DNA from: Microbacterium sp. 4R-513 | Lineage (GTDB): Bacteria; Actinomycetota; Actinomycetes; Actinomycetales; Microbacteriaceae | Assembly (NCBI RefSeq): GCF_011046485.1 | Contig: NZ_CP049256.1 | Coordinates: 434,001 to 498,000 of the forward strand | Direction: 5' to 3' | DNA length: 64,000 nucleotides | Shown: one piece after another, positions 55,793 to 64,000 of the stretch | How positions within the stretch are numbered: the first letter of the stretch is position 1 | Layout of the letters: each line of letters opens with the position of its first letter | Made by a program: the position numbers and the translations under genes | Notes under the pieces: model-generated | What the model was told of the DNA's origin: nothing | Databases searched by the model: none | What the model saw: the letters and a program-made list of their open reading frames with translations, nothing else

Positions 55793-57268
55793 TCAGGCGT
55801 TCTTCGGCTCTTCGGCGGTCGACTGCTCCGCGCGCATCTTCTTGTCGGCCGCATCGATCGCCTCGACGACATCGGCGGCGCGCTTCTTCAGACGTCCGAA
55901 ACCGGCCGTATCGGCCGCCGTGGTCAGCTCCGGGTCGCTCGGGATGAAGCGGGACTGCAGATCGGAGGTCAGTGCGGTGTCGAAGAGGAACCGGACCGGC
56001 GGGACGTCGAACTGCATTCCGCGCCAGCGGACGAGGAAGCATGCGACGCTGTAGGCCAGGCGCGGCTGGAGGGTGACGAATCGCCACTCCTCGTCGGTGA
56101 GCGCCTCGGGGACGGGGTTCGCGCCGGCGAGAGGAGCAAGGGCCAGGTCGGCCGTAGGTGCCGGCGTCGGTGGAAGAGCGGCGTTGACCGGCGCAGCGGA
56201 GGCAGTGGCGACCGACGGAGCCGGGTCCTGGTCCCCTGCTGCCGAAGGCTCCGTCGGGATCGCGTCGACCACGGCACCGAGCACGAGGATCTCGATCTTG
56301 CGGCTGATGACATTGCGTCTGTCTTCCGGGGTGACCGGTTCTGGAAGGGCGAGTTTCTCGAGCCTCGTCTTGGCCGATACGAGGTGATTCCGCACATCGT
56401 CGCGCCGCTCGTCTGCGATGCTTCGGTGGACGGTGTTCTGTGCGTAGTCCGCCCACGCTTCGGCGGCTCTCGCCGCCTTCGCCGCCTCCGCCTCTGCGAC
56501 GTGAGCCTCATCCGCGCATGAGCTCGCCGTCGGCAGGTCGAGAGCGTCCAGAGCCCGCTGGGCGCGGGCGGCGGCCGCGGCGGCGAGTCGCTGGGCCTCT
56601 CTCGCGCATGTCTCAGCCGCTGTCTGCGCCGCCTCGAGCTCGGCAGACGGCGGGCGGCCCGCCGCGATGTCCGTGATGCGCGCCACGGCGGCGACGGCGC
56701 GGGACTGGGCCTTCCGCGCGGCTGCGTCGGAGTCGGACGCGCGTCGCCACGCCGCCGTGACGGGACTTGGCCGCGGCGACCGCTCCAGCTCGGGAGGAGG
56801 CTCTTCGAGGTCGACGTCCGCGCCCGGCGGTGAGAAGTCGGGCGGCCAAGGGAAGCTCGCTCGCCCCGTCGACGCGTCGGGCTCGCGCAGGCGCCCCGAT
56901 TCTTTCGGCTCCTTGGACTGCCCGGACCTCGCGGCCTCGAAGGCGTCGAGGACGCCATCGATCACCCCCGGATCCAGAGGGACATCGAGCCTGGAGGCGG
57001 CGACGGCGGCGACGGAGCGCAGCGCGCGCCGCCATGAGCCGTCGGCGGGCGGATCGGTCGGCGCCGCGCGCGCGGCCTCGACGCCATCGCCCTGCGCACC
57101 TGACACAGCGGCCGAAGGGACTGCCGCTGCATCCGGTGGCGGATCGCTCTTCGGCCGCAGGAGCGGCTCGACGATCGCCGCGACGTTGCGGGCGGCAGCG
57201 GCCTGAGCGAACGCCCGCCCGATCTCCAACTTCCCGGGCGCCGGCACCGCCTGTTCCCTGGTGCTCAC
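55793..57268 (-). CDS. Unrecognised Ala-rich cytosolic protein, partner of the membrane protein upstream
   Basis: I do not recognise this 491-residue protein. There is no signal peptide or membrane segment. The first 170 residues are low-complexity, rich in Ala, Pro and charged residues. Residues about 175-300 are helical, very Ala-rich and probably coiled-coil (AELEAAQTAAETCAREAQRL). A conserved-looking C-terminal domain of about 190 residues begins near EDRRNVISRKIEILVLG and includes EALTDEEWRFVTLQPRLAYS and RFLFDTALTSDLQSRF. The GTG at 57268 overlaps the stop of the membrane gene as GTGA, so they form an operon and probably a complex. Confidence 0.75.
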   Translation of the reverse strand: MSTREQAVPAPGKLEIGRAFAQAAAARNVAAIVEPLLRPKSDPPPDAAAVPSAAVSGAQGDGVEAARAAPTDPPADGSWRRALRSVAAVAASRLDVPLDPGVIDGVLDAFEAARSGQSKEPKESGRLREPDASTGRASFPWPPDFSPPGADVDLEEPPPELERSPRPSPVTAAWRRASDSDAAARKAQSRAVAAVARITDIAAGRPPSAELEAAQTAAETCAREAQRLAAAAAARAQRALDALDLPTASSCADEAHVAEAEAAKAARAAEAWADYAQNTVHRSIADERRDDVRNHLVSAKTRLEKLALPEPVTPEDRRNVISRKIEILVLGAVVDAIPTEPSAAGDQDPAPSVATASAAPVNAALPPTPAPTADLALAPLAGANPVPEALTDEEWRFVTLQPRLAYSVACFLVRWRGMQFDVPPVRFLFDTALTSDLQSRFIPSDPELTTAADTAGFGRLKKRAADVVEAIDAADKKMRAEQSTAEEPKNA

Positions 57269-59019
57269 GTCGACTGTCCTTGCAGCCACGATGCGTACGA
57301 GAGGAGCTCCTCGATGTCGTCGCTCTGTCGGAACCGTGCCGACTGGAGAGTAGCGATGGAGAGTCGGTGACCCGGGTCTACCTCGACGGCACGACGGAGG
57401 AGGGCGACCGCCTGCTCGGAGGACGGCTGACGCATGTACCACTGCTCGCAGATGAATTGCAGCGCGACGGCGTCGGCCTTGGTCGCCCCATCGAGTCCCG
57501 CTTCGAAGTCCCGGGGATAGGCGGGCCGGAGGGCCATCAAGATCTCGGCGGCGATGAAGACGGCGAGGATGTCGGCGGGGGTCACGCCGCTCGGGAGCGG
57601 AGTCAGCGCCCGGAGCGCCGGCGCATCGAGGCGGATCTGCCGCGCATCGACTGTACGGCCGTTCCGACCCACGATGACGGATGCCTCGTTCGCTCCGCCG
57701 ACCTTGACGGTGGCCCGCCAGGGCTTGATGCCGACGAGGAAGAGGACGACGTTCTGCACGGCGACGATCCAGCGGTCCTTCGAGAGGTCGCCGAGGTCCT
57801 TGGAGATGTCGCGGAGCATCGGCGCGCTCTGCAGCTCGATGCTCCTCCCGGTGTCCGTCGCCAGGCCACGCAGTCGCGCGACGATCTGCTCGAGTCCCGG
57901 GCCTGTCTTCCCGGTGTCGTCCACCGAGACGTCCAGCTTGCGGAGCGTCGCGATCCAAGCGGCCAGTGCGGCGGCGCCGAGTACGCCGATCGCGGCGACC
58001 GCACCGAGCGCGATCGCGATCCCGACCCCACTCCTCGCACCCGCGGCCGTCACGACTCCGAGGATTCCCAGCGCGAGCGGGACCACGAGCAGCGTCACCC
58101 AGCCGATCACGGCAGCGGCCCGGCGGGACGCCGTGGACGACGTCAGGTCTCGGGCGATCGGGAGCTCCACGAGGAGCCGCGCGAGCACGATGAGCGCGAG
58201 CCATCCGCCGAGGAGGAACAATCCCCCGCTCGCCAGCGGAGTCAGGTAGTGCTCGACGAAGTCGTCCCACCATCCGCCGACCTGCTCGGCGCCCGTGTCG
58301 TCGGCGACCCCCGCCTTCGCGGCATCCGCCAGCGAAGCGGCCACGGCCCATACGCCGGGACAGTTCTCCGGCTGGCTCGCCTCGGACGCTCCGGCGGCGC
58401 GCAGCGTGGCGACGGCCGCGGCGTACTCGCCCTTGAAGAGCTGACGTTCCGCGAGATCGCACGCGACATCCAGCGGCCCCGCGCCCTGCGCTGTCGTGCC
58501 CTGTCCTGCGCCCGCATCGCCGTCGGTGCCGGCGTCGTCGGCCGCGTCCGCGCTCAACCGCCACACCAGAGCGCACCCGGCGGGGAGATCATCGGCATTC
58601 TCGGCGGATACCCCCGCCTCATCCAGCGTGTCGCGGGCATCGTCGACGGACCCCTCGGCGAGCTGGGCACGAGCCTTCTCGCACTGTTCTGCCAAGTCGG
58701 GCTTCAGGTCGGCGGAGAGCCACCGGGCCTTCTGCAGGACGGTGTCGCAGAGCTCGGGCCAGGGCGCCGACTTCGGATCGCCGACGCCGGCGTCGGTGAG
58801 AATGGCGACGACTTCCTCGGCGCGGTCCTCGTCGCCGGCGAGCAGCCGATTGGCGGACTGGCACAAGAGGGTCGTGTCGCCCAGGCTGACGCCGCGCGAG
58901 CTCAGTGCTGAGACGACGACGGCGACGAACGCGACGGCCACGAGCGCCGCGCCGATGAACGCGAGCACACGCAGCAGCGCGCTCAGCTCGCGCCGTCCAC
59001 CTTCGGTCGATGCCCCCAC
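57265..59019 (-). CDS. Unrecognised membrane protein with Cys-rich extracellular and cytosolic domains
   Basis: No family was recognised for this 584-residue protein. A single helix (about residues 12-37, LLRVLAFIGAALVAVAFVAV) leads to a domain with about six Cys (LLCQSAN, ELCDTV, EQCEKA, AGCALV, VACDLAE, ENCPGV), likely outside and disulphide-bonded. It resembles helical repeats. Three more helices follow (GLFLLGGWLALIVLARLL, VTLLVVPLALGILGVV, IAIALGAVAAIGVLGAAALAA), then a cytosolic region ending in a TPR-like stretch (SEQAVALLRRAVEVDPGHRL). GTG 59019 has AGGAGG upstream. The topology suggests a sensor or assembly platform with the downstream partner. Confidence 0.75.
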   Translation of the reverse strand: MGASTEGGRRELSALLRVLAFIGAALVAVAFVAVVVSALSSRGVSLGDTTLLCQSANRLLAGDEDRAEEVVAILTDAGVGDPKSAPWPELCDTVLQKARWLSADLKPDLAEQCEKARAQLAEGSVDDARDTLDEAGVSAENADDLPAGCALVWRLSADAADDAGTDGDAGAGQGTTAQGAGPLDVACDLAERQLFKGEYAAAVATLRAAGASEASQPENCPGVWAVAASLADAAKAGVADDTGAEQVGGWWDDFVEHYLTPLASGGLFLLGGWLALIVLARLLVELPIARDLTSSTASRRAAAVIGWVTLLVVPLALGILGVVTAAGARSGVGIAIALGAVAAIGVLGAAALAAWIATLRKLDVSVDDTGKTGPGLEQIVARLRGLATDTGRSIELQSAPMLRDISKDLGDLSKDRWIVAVQNVVLFLVGIKPWRATVKVGGANEASVIVGRNGRTVDARQIRLDAPALRALTPLPSGVTPADILAVFIAAEILMALRPAYPRDFEAGLDGATKADAVALQFICEQWYMRQPSSEQAVALLRRAVEVDPGHRLSIATLQSARFRQSDDIEELLSYASWLQGQST

Positions 59020-59091
59020 ACCAGCCTCCTGACTGCGCCCATCGTGGCGGCTCGGGTGCCAGGCGTCAAGAGGTCCGGTCCGCGTCCCCTT

Positions 59092-59222
59092 ACGCCACAA
59101 CGTCGGAGATCGCCGCAACGTCGGATGATCGGGCGCGGATTCCTCCGACGCTCTGGTTATCTCCGACGCTGTGGCGTGCGCTCGTGCCGGAGTGACGAGG
59201 GTCATCTCCGACGCTGTGGCGT
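59092..59222. repeat. Inverted-repeat cluster of ACGCCACAACGTCGGAGAT type
   Basis: The left copy ACGCCACAACGTCGGAGAT at 59092-59110 faces two right-hand copies, ATCTCCGACGCTGTGGCGT at 59159-59177 and 59204-59222, and a partial one near 59132-59150. It occupies the gap between the membrane gene start and the ABC exporter end (59020-59308), where no gene is seen. Confidence 0.85.
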
Positions 59223-59239
59223 GCAGGGGCGCCGGAATG

Positions 59240-59283
59240 ACGGATGCCGCGGCCCCGCGCAGTGCGGGGGCCGCGGCATCCGT
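59240..59283 (-). terminator. Strong hairpin terminator after the ABC exporter operon
   Basis: ACGGATGCCGCGGCCCCGC (59240-59258) pairs with its near-exact complement at 59264-59283, with one bulged G. It lies 26 bases beyond the exporter stop and carries GGATGCC in both arms. Confidence 0.88.
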
Positions 59284-59308
59284 CGTTCCAGACCGGAGCC
59301 GGCTGCGG

Positions 59309-61126
59309 CTACACGAGCGACTCGCGCCAGGCGGCGTGCAGCTGGGCGAATTTGCCCGTGCCGCCGATGAGGTTCTCGGGCGCGTCGTCCTCGATGATCT
59401 CCCCGTGCTCCATGACGAGGACGCGGTCGGCGATCGCGACCGTCGACAGGCGGTGGGCGATGATGATCGCGGTGCGGTCGGCCAGGAGGCTCTGCAGTGC
59501 CTCCTGGATCTGGCGCTCGCTCGGGATGTCGAGCGACGCCGTCGCCTCGTCGAGGATCAGCACCGCGGGATCGGCGAGGAAGGCCCGCGCGAACGAGATC
59601 AGCTGACGCTGCCCCGCCGAGACGCGGCCGCCGCGCTTGTTCACGTCGGTGTTGTAGCCGTCGGGCAGCTCTTCGATGAATTCGTCGGCGCCCACGGCAC
59701 GGGCGGCCGCCTTGATCTCGCCGAGCGTCGCGTCGGGCTTGCCGAGCGCGATGTTGTCGGCCACCGAGCCGCTGAAGAGGTAGGCCTCCTGCGTGACCAT
59801 GACGATCGCGCGGCGGAGGTCCTTCGGGTGCAGCGAACGCAGATCGACGTCGTCGAGCGTCACACGTCCGTCGGTCGGGTCGTAGAACCGCGACACGAGC
59901 TTCGCGAGCGTCGACTTGCCCGCGCCCGTCGTGCCCACGAGGGCGACGGTCTGGCCGGCCGGGATGTCGAGCGAGAAGTGCGGCAGGATGTTGCGGTCCT
60001 TCGTGTATCCGAAGGTCACGTCGTCGAAGCGCACGTGTCCGCGTGCCGTCCAGAGGTCGACAGGGTTGACCGGATCCGGAACCGTCGGCTCTTCTTCCAG
60101 GACGCCCGACACCTTCTCGAGCGCCGCCGTCGCAGCCTGGTACGAGTTCAAGAAGAACGCGACCTCCTGCATCGGCGAGAAGAAGTTGCGCACATACAGA
60201 ACCGCGGCCAGCAGCACACCGACCTCGAGCGTGCCCGTCGAGACACGCAAGCCGCCCCACAGCAGGACGAGGGCCAGCGACAGCGCCGAGACCGCGATGA
60301 GGCCCGGCTCGAAGGTTCCGAAGATGCGGATCGACCGGAGGTTGACGTCGCGGTACTGGCCGGCGAGCTCGCCGAACCGCTCGTCGTTCCGGGGCTCCTT
60401 GCGGAACGCCTTGACGGCGCGGATGCCCGTCATGGTCTCGACGAACTGCACGATGACCTTCGCGCTCACGACCCGCGACTGGCGGTACGCGAGCTGGGAG
60501 CGCGTGTAGAACCAGCGCATGAGCAGGAGCATCGGGATGCCCATCACGAGCAGGATGACACCCGACTGCCAGTCGAGGAGCAGCAGCGCGATGAGCGTGA
60601 ATCCGCCGTAGAGGATGCCCGAGACGAGCTCGTTCAGCCCGCCGTCGAGGAGTTCCCGGATGGAGTCGAGGTCGCTCGTCTGACGCGAGATGATGCGGCC
60701 GGACGTGTACGACTCGTGGAACTCGAGGCTCAGGCGCTGCGTGTGGTGGAAGATCCGCTTGCGCAGCTCGAGCATGACGGCTTGCGTCAGGCGCGCCGCG
60801 ACGACGACGTACCACCCGATGAGGGCGGCGCCGCCGACGGCCGAGAGGAGGTAGACGCCTACGACCACGATGGCCGGCATCCAGTTCGCCTCGTCGATGA
60901 CCGCAGGGAGGGCCGTGTCGATCCCGTACGCGATGAGCGCCGGGCCGATGACCCGCAGAACGGTCGAGACCACGAGCACCACGGCGGCGAGCACGAGCTG
61001 CCAGCGCAGGGGGCTGACGAGCGAGCCGAGCAGGCGCAACGAGCGACGCCGGATCTGCCGGCTCTCCTCGCGCGTGTAGTCCGAGCGGTCTTCGCCACTC
61101 GTTCCGGTGACGGTCGCGCTGCTCAC
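59309..61126 (-). CDS. ABC exporter half-transporter, catalytic NBD subunit
   Basis: This 605-residue half-transporter has about six membrane helices (about residues 30-330), then an ATPase domain. Walker [14 protein letters not shown], Walker [13 protein letters not shown] with the catalytic Glu, and IIAHRLST with the switch His are canonical. Its signature reads VSAGQRQ rather than LSGGQ. The partner gene upstream has a normal signature but a degenerate Walker B, so together they form an asymmetric heterodimer with one active site. It probably exports a drug or lipid; the cargo is unknown. It starts with an ATGA overlap. Confidence 0.93.
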   Translation of the reverse strand: MSSATVTGTSGEDRSDYTREESRQIRRRSLRLLGSLVSPLRWQLVLAAVVLVVSTVLRVIGPALIAYGIDTALPAVIDEANWMPAIVVVGVYLLSAVGGAALIGWYVVVAARLTQAVMLELRKRIFHHTQRLSLEFHESYTSGRIISRQTSDLDSIRELLDGGLNELVSGILYGGFTLIALLLLDWQSGVILLVMGIPMLLLMRWFYTRSQLAYRQSRVVSAKVIVQFVETMTGIRAVKAFRKEPRNDERFGELAGQYRDVNLRSIRIFGTFEPGLIAVSALSLALVLLWGGLRVSTGTLEVGVLLAAVLYVRNFFSPMQEVAFFLNSYQAATAALEKVSGVLEEEPTVPDPVNPVDLWTARGHVRFDDVTFGYTKDRNILPHFSLDIPAGQTVALVGTTGAGKSTLAKLVSRFYDPTDGRVTLDDVDLRSLHPKDLRRAIVMVTQEAYLFSGSVADNIALGKPDATLGEIKAAARAVGADEFIEELPDGYNTDVNKRGGRVSAGQRQLISFARAFLADPAVLILDEATASLDIPSERQIQEALQSLLADRTAIIIAHRLSTVAIADRVLVMEHGEIIEDDAPENLIGGTGKFAQLHAAWRESLV

Positions 61127-62964
61127 AGGGCCACCTCCGTCGCTTCCTGGGTCTGCAAGGCCCGCACGCGGGCCTCTTCGATCTCGAGGCTCGAGATCAC
61201 GTATCGGTAGTGCTCGCTCGTGCGGAGGAGCTCGGAGTGCGCGCCCACCGCCGTCACCCGGCCGCGCTCGAGGAGCGCGACGCGGTCGGCGAGGGCGACG
61301 GTCGAGGGCCGGTGCGCGACCACGAGCGCCGTCGTGTCGGCGAGCACGTGGCGGAGCGCCTCCTCGACGAGCGCCTCGGTGTCGACGTCGAGCGCCGACA
61401 GCGGGTCGTCCAGCACGAGCACGGCGGGCTTGGCGGCGACGGCGCGCGCGAGCGCGAGCCGCTGACGCTGACCGCCCGAGAGCGACAGCCCCTCCTCGCC
61501 GATGACCGTGTCGACGCCGTCGGGAAGGTCGTAGACGAAGGATGCCTGGGCCACCGCGAGAGCCTCGGTCAGTGCCGCTTCGGCCTCGGGGCTGCCGGGC
61601 GCCAGGTCTTCCCGGCCGAGCAGCACGTTCTCACGGACCGTCGAGGAGAAGAGCGTCGCATCCTCGAAGGCCATCGAGATGTGGCGGCGGAGCTCCGTCA
61701 GGGTCAGGTCGCGCACATCGACCCCATCGAGCGTGACCCGGCCGCCTGTCACGTCGTACAGACGCGTCGGCAGGGTGGTCAGGGTCGTCTTCCCCGAGCC
61801 CGTGAGACCCACGAGCGCCATCGTCTCACCCGGACGGAGGACGAGATCGATGCCGTCCAGCAGGTCGCGCTGGGTGGCCGGGGCATCCTGATACCGGAAG
61901 TGCACGCCCTCGAAGGCGAGCTCCCCACGCGGCTCGGAGATCGAGACCGGGCTCTCGGGGTCGACGATCGTGTTCTGCTCGTCGAAGACCTCGAAGATGC
62001 GGTCGGTCGCCGTGCGCGCGTCGAGGAGGAACGAGAACAGGAACCCGATCGACTCCATCGGCCAGCGCAGCACCGTCGCCATCGCGAAGAAGGCGAAGAG
62101 CTCCTGCACCTGCAGCTGCCCGTTGGCAGCCAGAACGATGCCTACGGCGAGGCACAGTGCGAATGCGACGTCGGGCAGCAGCACGAGCCAGAACCAGATG
62201 AGTCCGACCGCGCGCGCCTTGTCGAGCTCGGTCTCGCGCAGCGTCTCGGCCTGGCGGACGAACTTGCGGAGGGCGTGCTTGCCCCGCCCGAAGGCCTTGA
62301 GCACGCGGATGCCGTGGACGCTCTCCTCGACGGCCGTGGCGAGGTCGCCCGCCTGGTCCTGGCTCTGCCGCGTGAGCGCGCCGTAGCGCTTCTCGAAGCG
62401 GTAGCCGGCGTACCAGAGGGGAAGGGAGCAGACGAGGAACGTCGTTCCGAGCGCCCAGTGCCAGCGGAAGAGGATGATCGAGCCCACGAAGATCGTCAGC
62501 ATGTTGACGAGCAGCATGATCAGGCCGAACGCGACCCAGCGGCGGATGACGCTCAGGTCCTGCATCATGCGGCTCAGCAGCTGACCGGACTGCCAGCGGT
62601 CGTGGAACGAGACCGGGAGCCGCTGGAGGCGCTGGTAGAAGCCTGTGCGCAGGTCGTACTCGACCGACGTCGCCGGCGTGAGGACGAACCAGCGGCGCAG
62701 CCAGATGAGCCCCGCCTCGGCGAGCCCGAGCGCGAGCACCACGGCGCTGCCCCACAGGATCGGTGCGAGCTCGCCCGACGCGATGGGGCCGTTCTCGGCG
62801 ACGAACGCCTCGAGCACGAGCGGGATGGCGAGTGCGACGAGGCTCGCGAGCAGTGCGCTGACCGCGCCCGCGATGAGCCGGGGCATGACCGGCTTGGCGA
62901 ACGGGAGGAGTCTCGCCAGTGCGCGTGGAGTGGACAGACGGGCGGAGGGGGCGGTGGAAGTCAT
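61123..62964 (-). CDS. ABC exporter half-transporter, degenerate Walker B subunit
   Basis: This 613-residue half-transporter has membrane helices from about residue 30 ([21 protein letters not shown]) and an ATPase domain. Walker A is [13 protein letters not shown], the signature is a normal [15 protein letters not shown] and the switch His is VVAHRPST. Walker B, however, is [12 protein letters not shown], with Asp in place of the catalytic Glu, the usual mark of the non-catalytic subunit of heterodimeric exporters of the TM287/288 or BmrCD kind. ATG 62964 was chosen over an ATG 22 codons upstream, because AAGGATC lies next to it and the longer frame lacks family content. Confidence 0.93.
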   Translation of the reverse strand: MTSTAPSARLSTPRALARLLPFAKPVMPRLIAGAVSALLASLVALAIPLVLEAFVAENGPIASGELAPILWGSAVVLALGLAEAGLIWLRRWFVLTPATSVEYDLRTGFYQRLQRLPVSFHDRWQSGQLLSRMMQDLSVIRRWVAFGLIMLLVNMLTIFVGSIILFRWHWALGTTFLVCSLPLWYAGYRFEKRYGALTRQSQDQAGDLATAVEESVHGIRVLKAFGRGKHALRKFVRQAETLRETELDKARAVGLIWFWLVLLPDVAFALCLAVGIVLAANGQLQVQELFAFFAMATVLRWPMESIGFLFSFLLDARTATDRIFEVFDEQNTIVDPESPVSISEPRGELAFEGVHFRYQDAPATQRDLLDGIDLVLRPGETMALVGLTGSGKTTLTTLPTRLYDVTGGRVTLDGVDVRDLTLTELRRHISMAFEDATLFSSTVRENVLLGREDLAPGSPEAEAALTEALAVAQASFVYDLPDGVDTVIGEEGLSLSGGQRQRLALARAVAAKPAVLVLDDPLSALDVDTEALVEEALRHVLADTTALVVAHRPSTVALADRVALLERGRVTAVGAHSELLRTSEHYRYVISSLEIEEARVRALQTQEATEVAL

Positions 62965-63100
62965 GATCCTTGTGGGGTGACGGATGCCGCGACATCGCGA
63001 CGGGATAGCGAGGATGGCGCACTGGCGCACGGAGGCCGAGTGACCGACCTGTCGAGGAGAACGCTGGCGGGTCCGAGGCTATGCCGGACCCGGGACACGG

Positions 63101-63202
63101 CTAGTGCTGCGGAACTCCGTCGACGAGGCCGGTCTTGCCGGTCGACGCACCGAGGAGGATGCGGAAGGCGACCGGCTGAATAGCGGTGACGGCCTGGTAC
63201 AT
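63101..63202 (-). CDS. Probable small protein of 33 residues
   Basis: A 33-codon reading frame opens MYQAVTAIQPVAFR after GAGGAGGAAGCC, a near-perfect ribosome binding site at the right distance, and ends GLVDGVPQH. Of 33 codons, 28 have G or C in the third position, like real genes here. It is hydrophobic but without a clear membrane helix. I know of no homologue. It lies in the 359-base gap between ogt and the exporter genes and may be a small regulatory or leader peptide for the exporter operon downstream. Confidence 0.55.
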   Translation of the reverse strand: MYQAVTAIQPVAFRILLGASTGKTGLVDGVPQH

Positions 63203-63323
63203 GGCTTCCTCCTCGGATCGTGGGATGCCGCGACGGACGCGCGACAGCCCTCCAGCCTAAACCTGAGAGTCCGCTGAACGCAAGCTTCTCTTCGGGCGGA
63301 GAAGAGGAAAGAAGTCCTGACGA

Positions 63324-63818
63324 TCAGGCAGCCTCGCGAGCGAGGAGCGAGCGCTTCACCTCGAGGCCCCACGCGAAGCCGCCCAGGGAGCCGTCGGACC
63401 GCAGCACGCGGTGGCACGGCACGAAGAGCGCCGGAGCGTTGCGCGCGCAGATGGATGCCGCGGCCCGCACGGCGCTCGGCTGACCCAGGGCTGCCGCGAA
63501 CTCGGCGTAGGAGAGGGGGGCGCCGGGCGTGATCCCCCGCAGCGCCTTCCAGCCCGCGAGCTGCATCGCGGTGCCTCCCTGGGCGACCTCGACCGATTCG
63601 ATGGCCGAGAGATCGCCGTCGTAGTAGGCGCGGGCGGCGGCCGCGGCATCCGTCTCTCCTTGTGCGACCGAAGCCGGACGAAGACGCGGGGCGATTCGAG
63701 TGAGGGCGGCCTCGGGGTCGGACGTCCAGCCCGAGGCCAGGACGCGCCCGTTCTCGTCGGCGACGATCGTGAAGGCGCCGTCGGGGGTGTCGATCGTCTG
63801 GATGGTGGCGGTGCTCAT
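63324..63818 (-). CDS. ogt: Methylated-DNA--protein-cysteine S-methyltransferase
   Basis: This 164-residue suicide enzyme repairs O6-methylguanine by taking the alkyl group on Cys135, in the PCHRV motif (ALFVPCHRVLRSDGSLGGF). The HTH-like recognition block SYAEFAAALGQPSAVRAAASICARNAP is intact. ATG 63818 is preceded by GGAGAACTC and overlaps the upstream glycosylase stop as ATGA, so the two repair genes are co-translated. Confidence 0.94.
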   Translation of the reverse strand: MSTATIQTIDTPDGAFTIVADENGRVLASGWTSDPEAALTRIAPRLRPASVAQGETDAAAAARAYYDGDLSAIESVEVAQGGTAMQLAGWKALRGITPGAPLSYAEFAAALGQPSAVRAAASICARNAPALFVPCHRVLRSDGSLGGFAWGLEVKRSLLAREAA

Positions 63819-64000
63819 GAGTTCTCCAGTGTCGGGATGGGATGCCGAGGCGACGCGGCCGTCGCGCGGCGCGCCCGTGGGGCGGTGTCGGGTCGTCGGG
63901 GGCGAGATGCCGGAGCCGCCGCCCAGAGGTGCGCCATGAGGTAGCTGCGCCACGGTGCGGTCCGGGCGGACCAGGCGACGAGGCCCGCAGGGTCGGCGGG
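63815..64000 (-). CDS. DNA-3-methyladenine glycosylase / AlkA-Ada type, C-terminal part
   Basis: Only the last 61 codons are in the window. The segment WSARTAPWRSYLMAHLWAA matches the end of the AlkA glycosylase domain, where a W-x-PWRSYA-x-HLW motif is standard, followed by an Arg/Pro-rich tail. It removes alkylated bases; in many actinobacteria this domain is the end of a longer Ada-AlkA fusion, which cannot be judged from here. Coupling to ogt supports an alkylation-repair operon. Confidence 0.88.
   Translation of the reverse strand, partial: PADPAGLVAWSARTAPWRSYLMAHLWAAAPASRPRRPDTAPRARRATAASPRHPIPTLENS

Noticed and set aside
59171..61210. A 679-codon open frame on the plus strand, with a similar one at 61210-63183
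   Set aside because: Both are exactly antisense to the two ABC half-transporters, whose Walker motifs prove the minus strand is coding.

Overview
The window is about 70% GC, gene-dense, and rich in short overlaps between stop and start codons. It has actinobacterial hallmarks: a RamB-type regulator, GTP-dependent PEP carboxykinase, monomeric NADP isocitrate dehydrogenase, an ECF42-type sigma factor and a ZTP riboswitch before glyA. The product set and repeat style suggest Microbacteriaceae, probably Microbacterium. That is inference; there is no rRNA gene here to confirm it. No insertion sequence, phage, CRISPR array or tRNA gene was seen.

Region 1 (1-3.1 kb) holds the start of pckG, a divergent ramB-like regulator and a winged-helix protein. 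Region 2 (3.2-19.6 kb) is an aromatic catabolic island for meta-cleavage of homoprotocatechuate (3,4-dihydroxyphenylacetate). hpaD opens the ring, hpaE oxidises the semialdehyde, a FAH-RraA fusion probably isomerises/decarboxylates, hpaH hydrates, hpaI splits to pyruvate and succinate semialdehyde, and gabD makes succinate. A MobA-like flavin hydroxylase, an MHS-type transporter, a TPP enzyme, and IclR and GntR regulators accompany them. Two divergent promoters in the island carry palindromes that look like shared operators. hpaE is frameshifted in a C run.

Region 3 (19.6-34.4 kb) holds a large secreted subtilase whose signal peptide is one base out of frame, its divergent regulator, a transglutaminase-like protein, an ECF42 sigma/YCII pair, a polar amino acid ABC importer, small conserved proteins and a serine hydrolase, ending with folD. 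Region 4 (34.6-50.7 kb) has glyA under a ZTP riboswitch and two separated N-acetylglucosamine loci. One is a GH20 hexosaminidase with nagA. The other is a ROK regulator, sugar ABC importer, ROK kinase and nagB. A related operator lies before each. Between them lie a RidA protein, an ECF sigma factor fused to a zinc-finger/membrane/extracellular tail, and a glycolate-oxidase/Nudix group.

Region 5 (50.8-64 kb) has a lipoprotein, an L,D-transpeptidase, icd, a GNAT protein, an unrecognised two-gene membrane locus, a heterodimeric ABC exporter with one degenerate ATPase site, a probable 33-residue small protein, and an ogt gene coupled to the end of an alkA/ada-type gene.

The strongest unexplained signal is the heptamer GGATGCC/GGCATCC. 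It occurs about a hundred times by hand count, in coding sequence and as inverted pairs in intergenic hairpins. Several families of intergenic inverted repeats also occur, one of which has entered three reading frames of the catabolic island.
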